A DNA stretch of 64,000 nt from Advenella mandrilli (GCF_016595155.1 NZ_JAENGP010000003.1:219459-283458), one strand, 5' to 3'. Positions 1 through 10,093 are shown, numbered from the stretch's first letter. Notes: generated by a model from the sequence alone, not told the origin. Translations and numbers: made by a program.

Positions 1-3000
1 GAAAAAGAAAAACACGGGAATGAAGAAAATACCCAATACCGTTGCGGCGATCGTTCCGCCCAGCACCCCAGTACCAATTGCATTCTGGCTGCCTGAACCG
101 GCACCGGTTTTAATAGCCAGGGGAAGCACCCCAAGTCCAAAGGCAATCGACGTCATCAGGATCGGCCGCAAACGCAGTTTGGCCGCTTCAAGTGATGCTT
201 CCACCAGCCCCATGCCCTTGTTGATCAGATCCTGGGCAAACTCAACAATCATAATGGCATTCTTGGCGGCCAGCCCCACCGTTACCAATAACCCTACCTG
301 AAAATACACGTCATTGGACAAACCACGGCCACTGGCTGCCAGCAATGCACCAAACACGCCCAATGGCACCACCAGCATGACAGCAAACGGAATCGACCAG
401 CTTTCATACAGGGCAGCCAGACACAGGAAAACGACAATCAGGGAGATGGCATATAAGGCCGGTGCCTGGGAACCGGACATCCGCTCCTGATAAGACAAGC
501 CTGTCCACTCAATGCCAAAGCCCGGCGGCAGTTGAGCCGCAATGTCTTCGATAGCAGCCATCGCATCACCCGAGCTGACACCCGGCGCAGGTTCCCCCTG
601 AATCTGCACGGCAGGAATCCCGTTATACCGTTCCAGACGTGGAGACCCATACTCCCAGTGTGCCTTGGCAAAAGCCGAAAACGGCACCATTTCACCTGCG
701 GTATTACGCACATACCATTTCTGCAAGTCTTCGGGCACCATGCGCGACTCGGCCTCGGCCTGTACATAGACCTTTTTCACACGGCCTTTATCCATAAAGT
801 CGTTCACATAGGCACCGCCCCAGGCACTGGACAAAGCGCTGTTCACCTGCTCCATGCTTAAGCCCAAAGCACCCGCCTTGGCCTGATCGATTTCAATACG
901 ATACTGTGGCGTATCGTCCTGGCCATTAGGTCGTACTGCCATCAGATTGGGGTTCTGGGCAGCGAGTGCCAGCAACTGATTACGTGCTTCTGTCAGTTGC
1001 TGATGCCCCATGCCAGCACGATCCTGCAGATACAAATCAAAACCCTTGGCATTACCCAGTTCAAGCACGGCAGGCGGCGCAAAAACAAACACCATTCCGT
1101 CTTTGATTTGCGACAACGCACCCATCGCACGATCAACAATTGCCAGCGCGCCATTTTCCTTGCCTGAACGCTCGCTCCAATCCTTTAATTTAACAAAACT
1201 CAATCCGGCATTCTGCCCTGCTCCGGCAAAACTGAAACCGGCCACGCTAAATACCGATTCAATATTCTCTTTTTCATTTTCAGCAAAATAGGATTCCATT
1301 TTATCCAGCGTTGCCAGCGTGCGTTCCTGCGTAGCGCCCGCCGGCAGCAACACTTGGGTAAACAGGATACCCTGGTCTTCATCGGGCAGAAAGGAGGTGG
1401 GCATTCTGATAAACAGCAAAGCGGTTGCAACCACCAGCACCAGATAAATCAGCAAATAACGGGTACTGCGCGCAATCATTCGCCCCACCATAGACTGATA
1501 CTTCAAGGTACCACGATCAAAGGTACGGTTAAACCAGGTAAAAAAACGTCCACGGGGAGCATGCTCACCTTTGGCTACCGGTTTAAGCATGGTTGCACAA
1601 AGCGCAGGGGTCAAAACAATGGCAACCAGAACAGACAGTCCCATGGCGGATACGATCGTAATGGAAAACTGGCGATAAATCACCCCGGTCGATCCGCCAA
1701 AAAAGGCCATCGGCACCAGCACGGCCGAAATCACCAGACCAATCCCCACCAGCGCGCCGGTAATTTGATCCATTGATTTACGTGTTGCCTCCAAGGGCGA
1801 CAATCCTTCTTCGGTCATTAAGCGTTCAACGTTTTCAACCACCACAATCGCATCGTCAACCAGCAGACCAATGGCCAGTACGACGCCAAACAAGGTCAAT
1901 GTGTTGATGGAAAAACCAAAAGCAGCCAGGATACCGAACGTTCCCAGCAAAACGACGGGCACCGCAATCGTAGGAATAATCGTTGCCCTGAAATTCTGCA
2001 AGAACAAATACATAACCAGAAAAACCAGGATAATCGCTTCAAGAAGCGTGGAAACCACGCCCTTAATAGACACTTCGACAAACGGCGTTGTATCAAAAGC
2101 AATAACCGATTTCATGCCCGGAGGAAACGCATTTTCAAGTTCGCTTACCTGAGCCTTGATTGCCTCGGCGGCATTAATCGCATTGGCTCCTGTAGCCAAT
2201 TTAAAAGCCATCCCGGCTGCCGGACTGCCGTTATAGTACGACAACACATTATAATTTTCACTACCCATTTCAATGCGGGCGACATCACGCAACCTGACGC
2301 TTGCACCCTGTTCGGTGGTGCGCAACAGTATTTCACCAAACTGCTCGGGTGTTTGCAACAAGGTTTGTGAAGTAATTGTCGCATTAAGCTGCTGCCCCGG
2401 AACAGCCGGGCTCGCCCCCAGCTGTCCGGCTGATACCTGGGCATTCTGTGCCTGTATCGCGGCAACCACGTCGGCAGGCACAAGGCTATAACTATATAGC
2501 TTGTCAGGGTCCAGCCAGACTCGCATTGCGTACTGGCTGCCAAACACCTCTATTTCGCCAACACCCTGAACCCGACTCAAGGGATCGCGCATATTGGCAA
2601 CGGCGTAATCGCCCAGATCCGTGCCAGTCATACTGCCATCTTCAGAGACCAGACCCACCACCATCAGAAAGTTGGCGGTTGATTTGGTGACGGTAACGCC
2701 CTGGCGCTGTACCTCTTGCGGCAACATCGGGGTTGCAATGGAAAGCTTGTTCTGTACCTGAACCTGGGCAATGTCCGGGTCAACACCCGCTTCAAAGGTA
2801 ATGACAATTTCCATACTGCCCGACGAGTCGCTGGTTGATGACATATAATTCATGCCATCGATACCTTTCATTTGCTGCTCAATTACTTGCGTGACAGTAT
2901 CTTGCAAGGTCTGGGCCGACGCTCCGGGATAGGTCGCTGAAATGGTCACTTGCGGTGGGGCAATACTTGGATATTGCGCCACCGGCAAGCTTAAGATAGA

Positions 3001-3075
3001 CAGTCCGCCCGCCAGCATAATCACCAAGGCGATGACCCACGCAAAAATCTGACGATCAATAAAAAATCGTGACAT
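1..3075 (-). CDS. RND multidrug efflux permease (AcrB/MexB type), C-terminus outside window
   Basis: This is the inner-membrane proton-driven pump of a tripartite efflux system. The reading frame is open from the ATG at 3075 to the window edge, 1025 codons; the family is usually about 1050 aa, so only the last few dozen residues are missing. Visible landmarks are the N-terminal MSRFFIDR start with the first membrane segment, the Asp-Asp pair of the proton relay near residues 407-408 ([11 protein letters not shown]), and the last visible stretch FFIPVFFFF, which matches the final transmembrane helix of AcrB. It follows the adaptor gene by 31 bp on the same strand, so the two form an operon. 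The outer-membrane channel gene may lie beyond the left edge. Substrates cannot be read from the sequence. Confidence 0.95.
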   Translation of the reverse strand, partial: MSRFFIDRQIFAWVIALVIMLAGGLSILSLPVAQYPSIAPPQVTISATYPGASAQTLQDTVTQVIEQQMKGIDGMNYMSSTSDSSGSMEIVITFEAGVDPDIAQVQVQNKLSIATPMLPQEVQRQGVTVTKSTANFLMVVGLVSEDGSMTGTDLGDYAVANMRDPLSRVQGVGEIEVFGSQYAMRVWLDPDKLYSYSLVPADVVAAIQAQNAQVSAGQLGASPAVPGQQLNATITSQTLLQTPEQFGEILLRTTEQGASVRLRDVARIEMGSENYNVLSYYNGSPAAGMAFKLATGANAINAAEAIKAQVSELENAFPPGMKSVIAFDTTPFVEVSIKGVVSTLLEAIILVFLVMYLFLQNFRATIIPTIAVPVVLLGTFGILAAFGFSINTLTLFGVVLAIGLLVDDAIVVVENVERLMTEEGLSPLEATRKSMDQITGALVGIGLVISAVLVPMAFFGGSTGVIYRQFSITIVSAMGLSVLVAIVLTPALCATMLKPVAKGEHAPRGRFFTWFNRTFDRGTLKYQSMVGRMIARSTRYLLIYLVLVVATALLFIRMPTSFLPDEDQGILFTQVLLPAGATQERTLATLDKMESYFAENEKENIESVFSVAGFSFAGAGQNAGLSFVKLKDWSERSGKENGALAIVDRAMGALSQIKDGMVFVFAPPAVLELGNAKGFDLYLQDRAGMGHQQLTEARNQLLALAAQNPNLMAVRPNGQDDTPQYRIEIDQAKAGALGLSMEQVNSALSSAWGGAYVNDFMDKGRVKKVYVQAEAESRMVPEDLQKWYVRNTAGEMVPFSAFAKAHWEYGSPRLERYNGIPAVQIQGEPAPGVSSGDAMAAIEDIAAQLPPGFGIEWTGLSYQERMSGSQAPALYAISLIVVFLCLAALYESWSIPFAVMLVVPLGVFGALLAASGRGLSNDVYFQVGLLVTVGLAAKNAIMIVEFAQDLINKGMGLVEASLEAAKLRLRPILMTSIAFGLGVLPLAIKTGAGSGSQNAIGTGVLGGTIAATVLGIFFIPVFFFF

Positions 3076-3106
3076 AACTTATATATTCCTGAAATAGATC
3101 AGCCAA

Positions 3107-4285
3107 TTAACCGGCAGACAATGCAACAGCCGCATCTGTCGCTGCATTCTTTTCCACAGTCTGAACGGCATCTCCGGGGCGAACTTTTTGCACGCCTTCC
3201 ACAATCACCTGCTCGCCAGCCTGAATGCCGTCATCAACCAGCCATTGATCTCCGATCGTGCGTGATACGGTCAAAACCCGGGCTTCTACCTTTCCTTCGG
3301 CATTAACCAGCAACGCTGTTGCATTGCCCTTGCTATCACGAGTCACGCCTTGCTGCGGCAGCAAAACAGCCTGATCCCGCACACCTTCTTCCAGCACGGC
3401 ACGCACATACATGCCCGGCAATAACTGCTGTTCAGGATTGGGGAAGACGGCACGCAAAGTCACCATGCCGGTGCCAGGATCAACGGACACATCTGAAAAC
3501 TGCAACTCACCACTCTGCCCGTATTCGGTACCATCTTCCAATATCAACCTGACGTTGGCCCGTGCCTGATCCGTACTGGTCAACGAACCAGATGCCAGGG
3601 CTTTGCGCAAGCGCAACAGTTCGACGCTGGACTGGCTCACGTCCACATAAATTGGATCAAGCTGTTGAATTTTTGCCAAAGGCGTAGCCTGATTGGCCGA
3701 CAATAATGCCCCCGGCGTAATGGCCGATTGACCGATACGACCGGAAATCGGTGCCTTGACTTCGGTGTAACCCAGATTGATCGCCGCCATGTCCAGAGCG
3801 GCACGCGCCGAAGCCACGTCGGCCTGGGCCTGAAGCAACTCTGCCGTTGCCTGGTCATTATCCTGCTTGCTAACGGCATTAATCTTCACAAGCTCTTTGT
3901 AACGCGACGCTCGCAGGCTTGACACCTTATGATTAGCCTGGGCCTTGGCCAGGGCCGCCTTGGCACTATTGTGATTGGCCTGATAGGTAGCGGGATCAAT
4001 CTCATAAAGCGTTTCACCGGTTTTAATATCACTGCCCTCTTTGAAAAGCCGCTTTTTAACAATACCATCGACCTGCGGTCTCACCTCAGAGACCAGATAA
4101 GCGTTCGTGCGCCCCGCCAATTCAGTGGTCAATGCGACCGTTTGAGGTATAACGGTGTGTACGCTGACCTCTGGCTTGACCGCATTGACGTTTTCATTAG
4201 CAGACTGCCCACAACCGGCAACAACAATTGCACTGGCGGCAATCGCAAGCGCCTTCAGTAACGGGTTAACATGATAGTGCTTCAT
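3107..4285 (-). CDS. RND efflux periplasmic adaptor lipoprotein (AcrA/MexA family)
   Basis: The protein bridges the inner-membrane RND pump and the outer-membrane channel. It has 392 aa, normal for the family. The N-terminus is a lipoprotein signal with lipobox VAGC and lipidated Cys-25. The following segments fit the biotinyl-lipoyl (SEVRPQVDG), alpha-hairpin (about residues 100-170, rich in Ala, Gln and Lys) and beta-barrel domains. It is the first gene of the pump operon. The upstream gap carries two palindromes shared with the divergent TetR gene, so repression by that TetR is likely (inference). Confidence 0.95.
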   Translation of the reverse strand: MKHYHVNPLLKALAIAASAIVVAGCGQSANENVNAVKPEVSVHTVIPQTVALTTELAGRTNAYLVSEVRPQVDGIVKKRLFKEGSDIKTGETLYEIDPATYQANHNSAKAALAKAQANHKVSSLRASRYKELVKINAVSKQDNDQATAELLQAQADVASARAALDMAAINLGYTEVKAPISGRIGQSAITPGALLSANQATPLAKIQQLDPIYVDVSQSSVELLRLRKALASGSLTSTDQARANVRLILEDGTEYGQSGELQFSDVSVDPGTGMVTLRAVFPNPEQQLLPGMYVRAVLEEGVRDQAVLLPQQGVTRDSKGNATALLVNAEGKVEARVLTVSRTIGDQWLVDDGIQAGEQVIVEGVQKVRPGDAVQTVEKNAATDAAVALSAG

Positions 4286-4381
4286 TAGAACTCAATTTTT
4301 TAAATGACGAAATGAATGATAAGAAAAAATTCCTGACGTTCATTTCACGCCAGGAAATAAGGTAATACACTTAATAAATGA

Positions 4382-4396
4382 ACCGTACTGTACGGT
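4382..4396. promoter_or_regulatory. TetR operator candidate, copy 1
   Basis: ACCGTACTGTACGGT is a perfect palindrome of 7-nt arms around one central base. It lies between the efflux adaptor gene and the divergent TetR gene, the usual place for such an operator. Its partner starts exactly 60 bp further right. Confidence 0.75.
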
Positions 4397-4441
4397 ATTG
4401 ATCACGTAGTTTATAATGACGAAATAAATACATCAAGAAAA

Positions 4442-4456
4442 ACCGTACTGTTCGGT
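4442..4456. promoter_or_regulatory. TetR operator candidate, copy 2
   Basis: ACCGTACTGTTCGGT repeats the first palindrome with one substitution in the right arm. It ends 6 bp before the first possible ATG of the TetR gene, so binding here would block that gene as well (inference: autoregulation). On the minus strand a possible promoter for the adaptor gene (TTGATG, 17 nt, TAAACT) lies between the two copies. Confidence 0.7.
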
Positions 4457-4462
4457 ATAAAT

Positions 4463-5071
4463 ATGGATTCAGCCATGAGAATGAAAAGTGAAGCTCGCCG
4501 TGAGGCCATCCTGGATATTGCTCTGGACCTTTTTTGTGAAGTAGGATTTGAAGCTGCCTCAATGTCTCAAATAGCTGCTCGCCTGGGGGGTTCAAAAGCA
4601 ACGCTCTACAATTATTTTTCATCGAAAGAAGAATTATTGCTTGAGGCATTGCTGGCCTCTGAAGACAAATATCACCAGGAGATGCAACTCCTGTTACAAC
4701 AATCAAACGACATATTCACGCAATTGCACAGCTTCGTCGTTTCCTTGCTTAAAGTGCTTAACTCTCCAAAAGTCATACAGGTATTAAGGGTCGCCATCTC
4801 GGTGGGAGGTACTTCAGACATTGGCCGCCGCTTTCATGAGGGCTCATACAAAACCTGGCTGGCCATTGCCGATCTTCTGCACAAGGAAATGAACAAAAGA
4901 GGCATTCACATTGAAAACACCCATTTGATGGCCATGCATTTACGGGATCTTTGCCAAACCGATTTAATTTGCAATCTTCTTGGTGCCGGTACTGAAATGA
5001 CCGATGAACAAGTAGAACAAAAGGCCGCTTATATCGTGGAGATTTTTTTTCACACCTATAGCATTAAATAA
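4463..5071 (+). CDS. TetR/AcrR-family transcriptional repressor of the adjacent efflux operon
   Basis: A DNA-binding repressor of 202 aa, typical of the family. The helix-turn-helix lies at about residues 28-55 (MSQIAARLGGSKATLYNYF), followed by a ligand-binding all-helical C-terminal part. The gene is divergent from the RND adaptor gene. Start choice is uncertain: ATGs occur at 4463, 4475 and 4481 and none has a clear Shine-Dalgarno site; translation could be leaderless. Control of the pump is inferred from position and from the paired palindromes. Confidence 0.9.
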   Translation: MDSAMRMKSEARREAILDIALDLFCEVGFEAASMSQIAARLGGSKATLYNYFSSKEELLLEALLASEDKYHQEMQLLLQQSNDIFTQLHSFVVSLLKVLNSPKVIQVLRVAISVGGTSDIGRRFHEGSYKTWLAIADLLHKEMNKRGIHIENTHLMAMHLRDLCQTDLICNLLGAGTEMTDEQVEQKAAYIVEIFFHTYSIK

Positions 5072-5128
5072 CCTTCGTATTTATACTCAATCATTAAATC
5101 AATGAACCATTTCATTTAAGGGATGTGC

Positions 5129-5710
5129 ATGCCAACACCTTTTGCTCTTTTTATTCTGGGCCATGCCGGTACTGGCAAATCGGTTCTGACATCTCACTTT
5201 ATCCGCCAGGAACTGCAACAGCATCGCACCTGGTGTGTACTGGACAAAGACACCATCGGTGAATACTGGACCGGTCCTTTGCTAGAGGCTTATGGGCAAG
5301 ACCCCAATGATCGTGACAGCCCTTTTTTCAAGGAAAAAGTACGGGATTTGCAATACAAAAGCACTTTGCTGATTGGCAAAGATCAACTGGAACTGGGCCT
5401 GAATGTTGTATTTCCAGGCCCCTGGAGCAAAGAACTTGCCACCCAAGCGCTCTTTTCGGCAGAAACATTGGGCCTGCCATTAAACACAATACTGCGTCAC
5501 GTCTGGCTGGAACTGCCTCACAGCATCCGCAAGGAACGTATTATTCAACGCGCAGACCCGCGCGACCAATGGAAACTGGATCATTGGGATGACTATATTT
5601 ATGCCCTGAGAAAACCACAGGCTGTAGAGGAAGGCAAAATCCCCATCCTTAATGCCGCCCTGCCGGTTGAGCAACTACTGGAAGCGCTTAAAGAGCAAAT
5701 TCATATTTAA
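5129..5710 (+). CDS. P-loop NTPase / kinase-like ATP-binding protein
   Basis: A 193-aa soluble protein with a Walker A motif at the N-terminus (GHAGTGKS) and a later ELPHSIRKERIIQR segment resembling the lid arginines of small P-loop kinases (AAA_33-like). The ATG at 5129 is preferred over that at 5123 because AAGGG lies 6 nt before it but abuts the other. It ends 6 bp before the next LysR gene and may be cotranscribed with it. The substrate is unknown; a nucleotide, sugar or other small-molecule kinase is possible, and no toxin partner is visible. Confidence 0.75.
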   Translation: MPTPFALFILGHAGTGKSVLTSHFIRQELQQHRTWCVLDKDTIGEYWTGPLLEAYGQDPNDRDSPFFKEKVRDLQYKSTLLIGKDQLELGLNVVFPGPWSKELATQALFSAETLGLPLNTILRHVWLELPHSIRKERIIQRADPRDQWKLDHWDDYIYALRKPQAVEEGKIPILNAALPVEQLLEALKEQIHI

Positions 5711-5716
5711 GCCGTC

Positions 5717-6631
5717 ATGCGAAAATTCAAGATACCCAGTATCGCCGCCCTTACCGCTTTTGAGGCGGCGGCCCGGCATGAAAGTTTTTCTCTGGCGGCC
5801 AAAGAGCTTTCCCTGACAGAAAGCGCCATCTCACGCCAAATTGCCACACTTGAAGCCAATCTTGGCGTGCATTTGTTTGTGCGCAATAAACAAAGGGTCA
5901 TGCTAACCCGGGCCGGCTTCCTCTATGCAACAAAAATCCGCCAGCCTATGGAAACCCTGGACAGGGATACGCTTAACCTGATTGCCTTTGGTGGACGTGG
6001 AGGTCATCTTGAACTGGCCGTTCTGCCTACTTTTGCCTCGCACTGGCTCATTCCCCGGCTCCCTGAATTCAGCCGGCGGCACCAGGATATCTTTATTAAT
6101 ATGGGTGTCAGCACCGATATATTTTCTTTTTCGGAAACCCATTTTGAAGCAGCCATTCATTATGGCAAGCCTACCTGGCCTGGCACTACTGCCGATTATT
6201 TGTTTGGTGAAGAAGTCGTGCCGATTTGTTCACCTGGACTATTGAAAAAACCGGTAAGCAGCGCCAAAGACCTGTTGCAATACCCTCTGCTGCATTCCAC
6301 CACCCGCCCCGATAGCTGGACGCATTGGTTTCTGCAACAGGGCATTGATGCCCCCACTTCACGGGAGGGCGTACGCTATGAACTGCATACAATGCTGATT
6401 AGCGGCGCGGCAGCCGGCATGGGCATAGCCCTGGTACCCAAATTCCTGATAGAAGACCGACTGCCAACCCTGGGGGTTATCGTCCCATACCAAACAACCG
6501 TTTCACAAGACGCCGCTTATTATCTGGTTTATCCCAGCGAATTCCGTCACGGGAAACCACTGGAAATGTTCCGCTCATGGCTTCTGGAACAGGCGGCAAG
6601 CTATTGTGCCCATCATGCAAACCAAACATGA
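5717..6631 (+). CDS. LysR-family regulator, GcvA-like
   Basis: A 304-aa transcription regulator with the N-terminal winged helix-turn-helix (residues about 5-65, including SLAAKELSLTESAISRQI) and a periplasmic-binding-like effector domain. The opening IPSIAALTAFEAAARHESF is typical of the GcvA group of LysR proteins. It follows the P-loop gene by 6 bp and converges with the HglS-type gene. The target genes are unknown. Confidence 0.88.
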   Translation: MRKFKIPSIAALTAFEAAARHESFSLAAKELSLTESAISRQIATLEANLGVHLFVRNKQRVMLTRAGFLYATKIRQPMETLDRDTLNLIAFGGRGGHLELAVLPTFASHWLIPRLPEFSRRHQDIFINMGVSTDIFSFSETHFEAAIHYGKPTWPGTTADYLFGEEVVPICSPGLLKKPVSSAKDLLQYPLLHSTTRPDSWTHWFLQQGIDAPTSREGVRYELHTMLISGAAAGMGIALVPKFLIEDRLPTLGVIVPYQTTVSQDAAYYLVYPSEFRHGKPLEMFRSWLLEQAASYCAHHANQT

Positions 6632-6658
6632 AGGGCCACAAACAAGCGCCCAGGCCGC

Positions 6659-8044
6659 TTAAGCGACGACGGTTTCCAGCGTACTGAAAAGCACTTCAAT
6701 GGACTTTGCCTGCGCCGCTTCGTAAAGCATCAGTTCATCCAGCACGGCAATACCCAAATCTTTTTCAAACTGCAATCTGGACGCATTGGCAGCATAATGC
6801 TTTTGCTCGGCACCACCCAGATTCGACTGAAAAATGCCAGCCGCACTGACGGGCAGAAAATCCTCGTAAACAATCGGTTCTACTGCGACTGCACCTGTCG
6901 AAATCAGCACATCCAGATCACGGACCCCATCTGATCCGGCCTTGGCATTAAACAGAGCCGCATCATTAAGTACATAGCGGAAATAAGCCAGCTGCTCTTT
7001 CCTTAATGTCTCAACGTCATCAGGAAATGCCTTGAAAGACTCAGCCAGTCGCCTGGCATAACCATCTCCGGCATTGCCTTCATTATTATAACTGCGTGCC
7101 TGATCCAGCAACTGATCATACAAGGCACGCCCCTTGGCCGTCAGTGCCACGCCACGCTGTTCTATTTCTCCAAAACGGGCGGTGTGCGTACCTGCCTGTT
7201 CATCATCGGCAAAACGGATTTTTTCTTCCAGTGCCTTAAAACTGGTCTGGCGCAGCAGAATCGGGCACTGACGACGTGGCGGACCTTCAATCACCTCTTT
7301 AGGGTTCAGACCAAGCTGTCCCATCTGTTCCTGCACCTCGTCGATATCCAGCGTACGAGGTGTCAGGTGATTAATATGCGGCCCTTTGAAACAGACCACA
7401 TCTGCAATCAAGCGATGCGAATCATGCAATTGCTTATAAATCTCCTGTGAGACAGTCGCATCCTGATGCCAGCGGAAAATTTCCTTTACCTCTGAAACAA
7501 AAATGTGCGCATCCTGCCCGGACAAACCACCCTCTGATTCGTACTTATCAAGTAGATGCAAAACCCTATCGGAAAAAATCTGCCGCCTCTCCAGGATGGC
7601 TGCCGCCTTTTCCCTTAAAGCCTCATCTTCGATCAGCTCCAGACGTAACAATGAAGTAAATACCCGAAAAGGATTGCGATTTAATGCCTCATCGGTAATT
7701 GGCCTGAATGCGGTGGCATGTACCGGCACACCGGCAACCGATAAATCATAATAGCCAACCGGATGCATGCCCATAACATAGAAAATACGTCGCATGGTAT
7801 GCAACTCTTCGGGTTTGCCCAGCCGAATGGCACCATGCCGCTCCACATCCAGCCGGGCCAGCTCATTGGCACTGTCCAGCGCCTTATGCAAAGCAGGATT
7901 GCGATCAAGCACGCCCGTATTAACCTTACTCACAATATCAAGCAATGCGCCATACTTGGGCACTTCATCCCGATACATATCAGACATTTCACAGGAAAAG
8001 CGGGATCGAATTTCATCGGCAGAGATAGGGTGAGGAATAGTCAC
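6659..8044 (-). CDS. hglS: 2-oxoadipate dioxygenase/decarboxylase (HglS/YdcJ family, DUF1338)
   Basis: The family converts 2-oxoadipate to D-2-hydroxyglutarate with O2 and a ferrous ion, in lysine breakdown. The 461-aa protein matches E. coli YdcJ along its length (for example ERHGAIR, NPFRVFTSLLRLELIE, HINHLTPRTLDID, EDFLPVSAAGIFQSNLG). Metal and substrate residues of the family fall at His-70, Arg-74, His-226 and Glu-293 with this start. I chose GTG at 8044: GGAA lies 8 nt upstream and the product aligns with YdcJ. A longer frame from 8221 would add a hydrophobic stretch not found in the family and is probably untranslated leader. No other lysine-pathway gene is adjacent. Confidence 0.88.
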   Translation of the reverse strand: MTIPHPISADEIRSRFSCEMSDMYRDEVPKYGALLDIVSKVNTGVLDRNPALHKALDSANELARLDVERHGAIRLGKPEELHTMRRIFYVMGMHPVGYYDLSVAGVPVHATAFRPITDEALNRNPFRVFTSLLRLELIEDEALREKAAAILERRQIFSDRVLHLLDKYESEGGLSGQDAHIFVSEVKEIFRWHQDATVSQEIYKQLHDSHRLIADVVCFKGPHINHLTPRTLDIDEVQEQMGQLGLNPKEVIEGPPRRQCPILLRQTSFKALEEKIRFADDEQAGTHTARFGEIEQRGVALTAKGRALYDQLLDQARSYNNEGNAGDGYARRLAESFKAFPDDVETLRKEQLAYFRYVLNDAALFNAKAGSDGVRDLDVLISTGAVAVEPIVYEDFLPVSAAGIFQSNLGGAEQKHYAANASRLQFEKDLGIAVLDELMLYEAAQAKSIEVLFSTLETVVA

Positions 8045-8121
8045 AACAAAATTTCCATAAATTAAGTATATTGACCTGCGTATTAATAAACAAAAAAGCA
8101 GGCAACAAAGAATGATCAGGA

Positions 8122-8151
8122 ATTTTAGGGTGCCTGCACCGGGCAGGTCAA
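8122..8151 (-). promoter_or_regulatory. sigma70-type promoter for hglS with palindrome in the spacer
   Basis: On the minus strand TTGACC (8146-8151), an 18-nt spacer and TAAAAT (8122-8127) lie about 80 bp before the GTG start. The spacer holds the palindrome GGTGCCTGCACC (8129-8140) overlapping CCTGC-accgg-GCAGG (8133-8147), a plausible operator. This is the main content of the 8045-8377 gap. Confidence 0.5.
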
Positions 8152-8334
8152 ACGATCTTATCTCACCAGGTAATGTATAAAACTCATTAACTATGCCATT
8201 ACTCATATTTGAAAATATCACGCGTCAAGCACCTGATTGAATACGTTAAAAGCATGCTGGCATCCACAACAAACCTCGGTTAAACTTCTTCTTACCCGGC
8301 AGGATTAACAATACCCAATACCACTATATTCAAA

Positions 8335-8354
8335 CCTTTCCTTGCCAGGAAAGG
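8335..8354. repeat. inverted repeat before the thioredoxin-like gene
   Basis: CCTTTCC-ttgcca-GGAAAGG is a 7-bp stem with a 6-nt loop, 23 bp before the ATG at 8378. It could be an operator or a leader hairpin. Nothing else is recognisable in the rest of the gap. Confidence 0.4.
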
Positions 8355-8377
8355 TGCCTTCCAAACAGGGGTACAGC

Positions 8378-8881
8378 ATGAATAAAAGTTACTTACCAAT
8401 ACAGGAATGGCACGTATCGCAATGGTTTAACACGCAACAGCCACTGCACCTGAGTAACCTGCGTGGTCATGTCGTCATGATTCATGCCTTCCAGATGCTC
8501 TGTCCGGGTTGCGTATTGCATGCCATCCCACAAGCCGTACGGGTTCATCAGGGCCTGGCGTCCGAGGGGCTTAAAGTAATTGGCCTGCACACGGTTTTTG
8601 AGCATCATGATGCCATGCAGCCACACGCACTTGAAGCCTTCATTCACGAATACCGTTTACGCTTTCCAATCGGTGTAGACACGGCCTCTGAACACTCTCA
8701 CATTCCGAAAACAATGGCGCAGTGGGGTTTGCAAGGCACCCCCAGCCTTCTGGTCTTGGACCGGCAAGGCCATATCAGGCTTGATCATTTCGGTCAGATC
8801 GACGATATACAGCTCGGTGCCCTATTGGGCCGCTTGCTGGCCGAACCAGACATCCCAAGAAACAACTCCTCCGATAAGTAA
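8378..8881 (+). CDS. thioredoxin-fold (TlpA/peroxiredoxin-like) redox protein
   Basis: A 167-aa thioredoxin-fold protein with the active-site pair Cys-42/Cys-45 in MLCPGCV and the cis-Pro region LQGTPSLLV; the segment RFPIGVDT is typical of AhpC/TSA-Redoxin proteins. No signal peptide is present, so it is probably cytoplasmic. The ATG at 8378 is preferred because CAGGGG lies about 6 nt upstream; the frame is open from 8342. The electron partner is unknown. The gene stands alone, followed by a LysR gene 106 bp later. Confidence 0.8.
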   Translation: MNKSYLPIQEWHVSQWFNTQQPLHLSNLRGHVVMIHAFQMLCPGCVLHAIPQAVRVHQGLASEGLKVIGLHTVFEHHDAMQPHALEAFIHEYRLRFPIGVDTASEHSHIPKTMAQWGLQGTPSLLVLDRQGHIRLDHFGQIDDIQLGALLGRLLAEPDIPRNNSSDK

Positions 8882-8987
8882 AGCTGAACCAAGACTTAAC
8901 TTACATATCCGGACTTCTTCATTGAGAGCCAGTAACAAGCCCTGTACAATTTACCCATTACAAAAACAGATAGCCAATCAGGGAATT

Positions 8988-9917
8988 ATGGACTTACGTC
9001 AAATAGAATGCTTTTTATGCCTGTTCCAGCAAGGTAATGTGACACGCGCAGCCAAACAACTGGGCATTGTCCAGTCTGCCTTAAGCACGCAAATCAGCAA
9101 ACTTGAAAAAGACCTGGACATCCGTCTGTTTGACCGCTCAAGTCGGGGTGTAACCCCCACCACGGCAGGTGAAAAACTGCACAAGATGCTATTGCCCCTT
9201 GCCCGGGAAGTAGATAGCATTCAGCAACAAATGCTGGATCTTGGCGGAGAGGCATCCGGCCTGGTCAGGGTAGGCCTTGCGCCTTCCCTTGGGGTCAATG
9301 TTGTACCAAATGCACTGTCCAGATACTGTGTCGATTTCCCGAATGTGACCATTCAGCTGTCAGTGGGTTATACCAACATTCTGATTGAAAATCTGGATGC
9401 AGGAAAAATTGATTTCGCCATTACCAATGACACCCCCAAACTGGGCAGTCTTATTTCCAGCCCGATCATGAGCGAAGAACTGGTACTGGTGGTTGCCTGT
9501 AATAGTAAATTTCTCACATCATCCATACCCGACTTTAACCAGATACCACCTGGACGCCTGATTGTTCCCAGCAGTGGCCAGGTATTGCGCAGCCTGATTG
9601 ACGACCACTTGCGCAAGACAGGCAAAACCATGCAGTCCCATCTTGAACTGGATGCACTGATGCCTACCATGGAACTGGTAAAAACCGGTGAATGGGCAAC
9701 CATTTTACCTGTCAGCGCCATTTCCCGGGACCTGGAAAACAAAGTACTGTGTATCGCCCGTATTACCGACCCGATCCACCGTGAGCTTATTTCCGTTTAT
9801 CACCCACGTCGTCCCCTGAGCCTGGCTGCCCAAAATTTACTGCAAGCCTTTGAGACTGAAGTAAAACGGGTGGGTGAGCTGGCCAATCAGACACTGCAGA
9901 AATCCACTCAAGCCTGA
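8988..9917 (+). CDS. LysR-family regulator (Nac/Cbl-like)
   Basis: A 309-aa LysR protein opening with MDLRQIECFLCLFQQGNVTR and a helix-turn-helix at about residues 17-37 (AAKQLGIVQSALSTQISKLE). The start at 8988 is set by the family N-terminus and a nearby AGGGA; the open frame extends upstream to 8781 but that part overlaps the previous gene. It lies directly before and in the same direction as the receptor-aldolase-SDR operon, its likely target. Confidence 0.88.
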   Translation: MDLRQIECFLCLFQQGNVTRAAKQLGIVQSALSTQISKLEKDLDIRLFDRSSRGVTPTTAGEKLHKMLLPLAREVDSIQQQMLDLGGEASGLVRVGLAPSLGVNVVPNALSRYCVDFPNVTIQLSVGYTNILIENLDAGKIDFAITNDTPKLGSLISSPIMSEELVLVVACNSKFLTSSIPDFNQIPPGRLIVPSSGQVLRSLIDDHLRKTGKTMQSHLELDALMPTMELVKTGEWATILPVSAISRDLENKVLCIARITDPIHRELISVYHPRRPLSLAAQNLLQAFETEVKRVGELANQTLQKSTQA

Positions 9918-10035
9918 CCACTCTCCCATAAACAATCACCTCACCTGACGTTTAGCGTTCAGGCGGGGGAATGCGCCTGAATTTTGTTCAAAAAAGTGAA
10001 AAACAACAATTCCACGCCCCTTATCATCTTTTATA

Positions 10036-10049
10036 TTGATATAAATCAA
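10036..10049. promoter_or_regulatory. perfect FNR/ANR-type box
   Basis: TTGATATAAATCAA matches the FNR consensus TTGAT-N4-ATCAA at all ten positions. It lies 44 bp before the ATG of the receptor gene in an AT-rich promoter region. Oxygen-responsive control of the operon is inferred. Confidence 0.6.
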
Positions 10050-10093
10050 TTATTATATTAATATTTTAGATGTAAAACTCAGGAGGAGACATC

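Noticed and set aside
1354..1776. 140-codon plus-strand frame inside the RND permease
   Set aside because: It is opposite the conserved permease frame and has low-complexity composition; a shadow frame.
8045..8221. N-terminal extension of hglS with a hydrophobic segment
   Set aside because: The extension overlaps a good promoter and is absent from the YdcJ family; the GTG at 8044 has a ribosome site and gives the family length.
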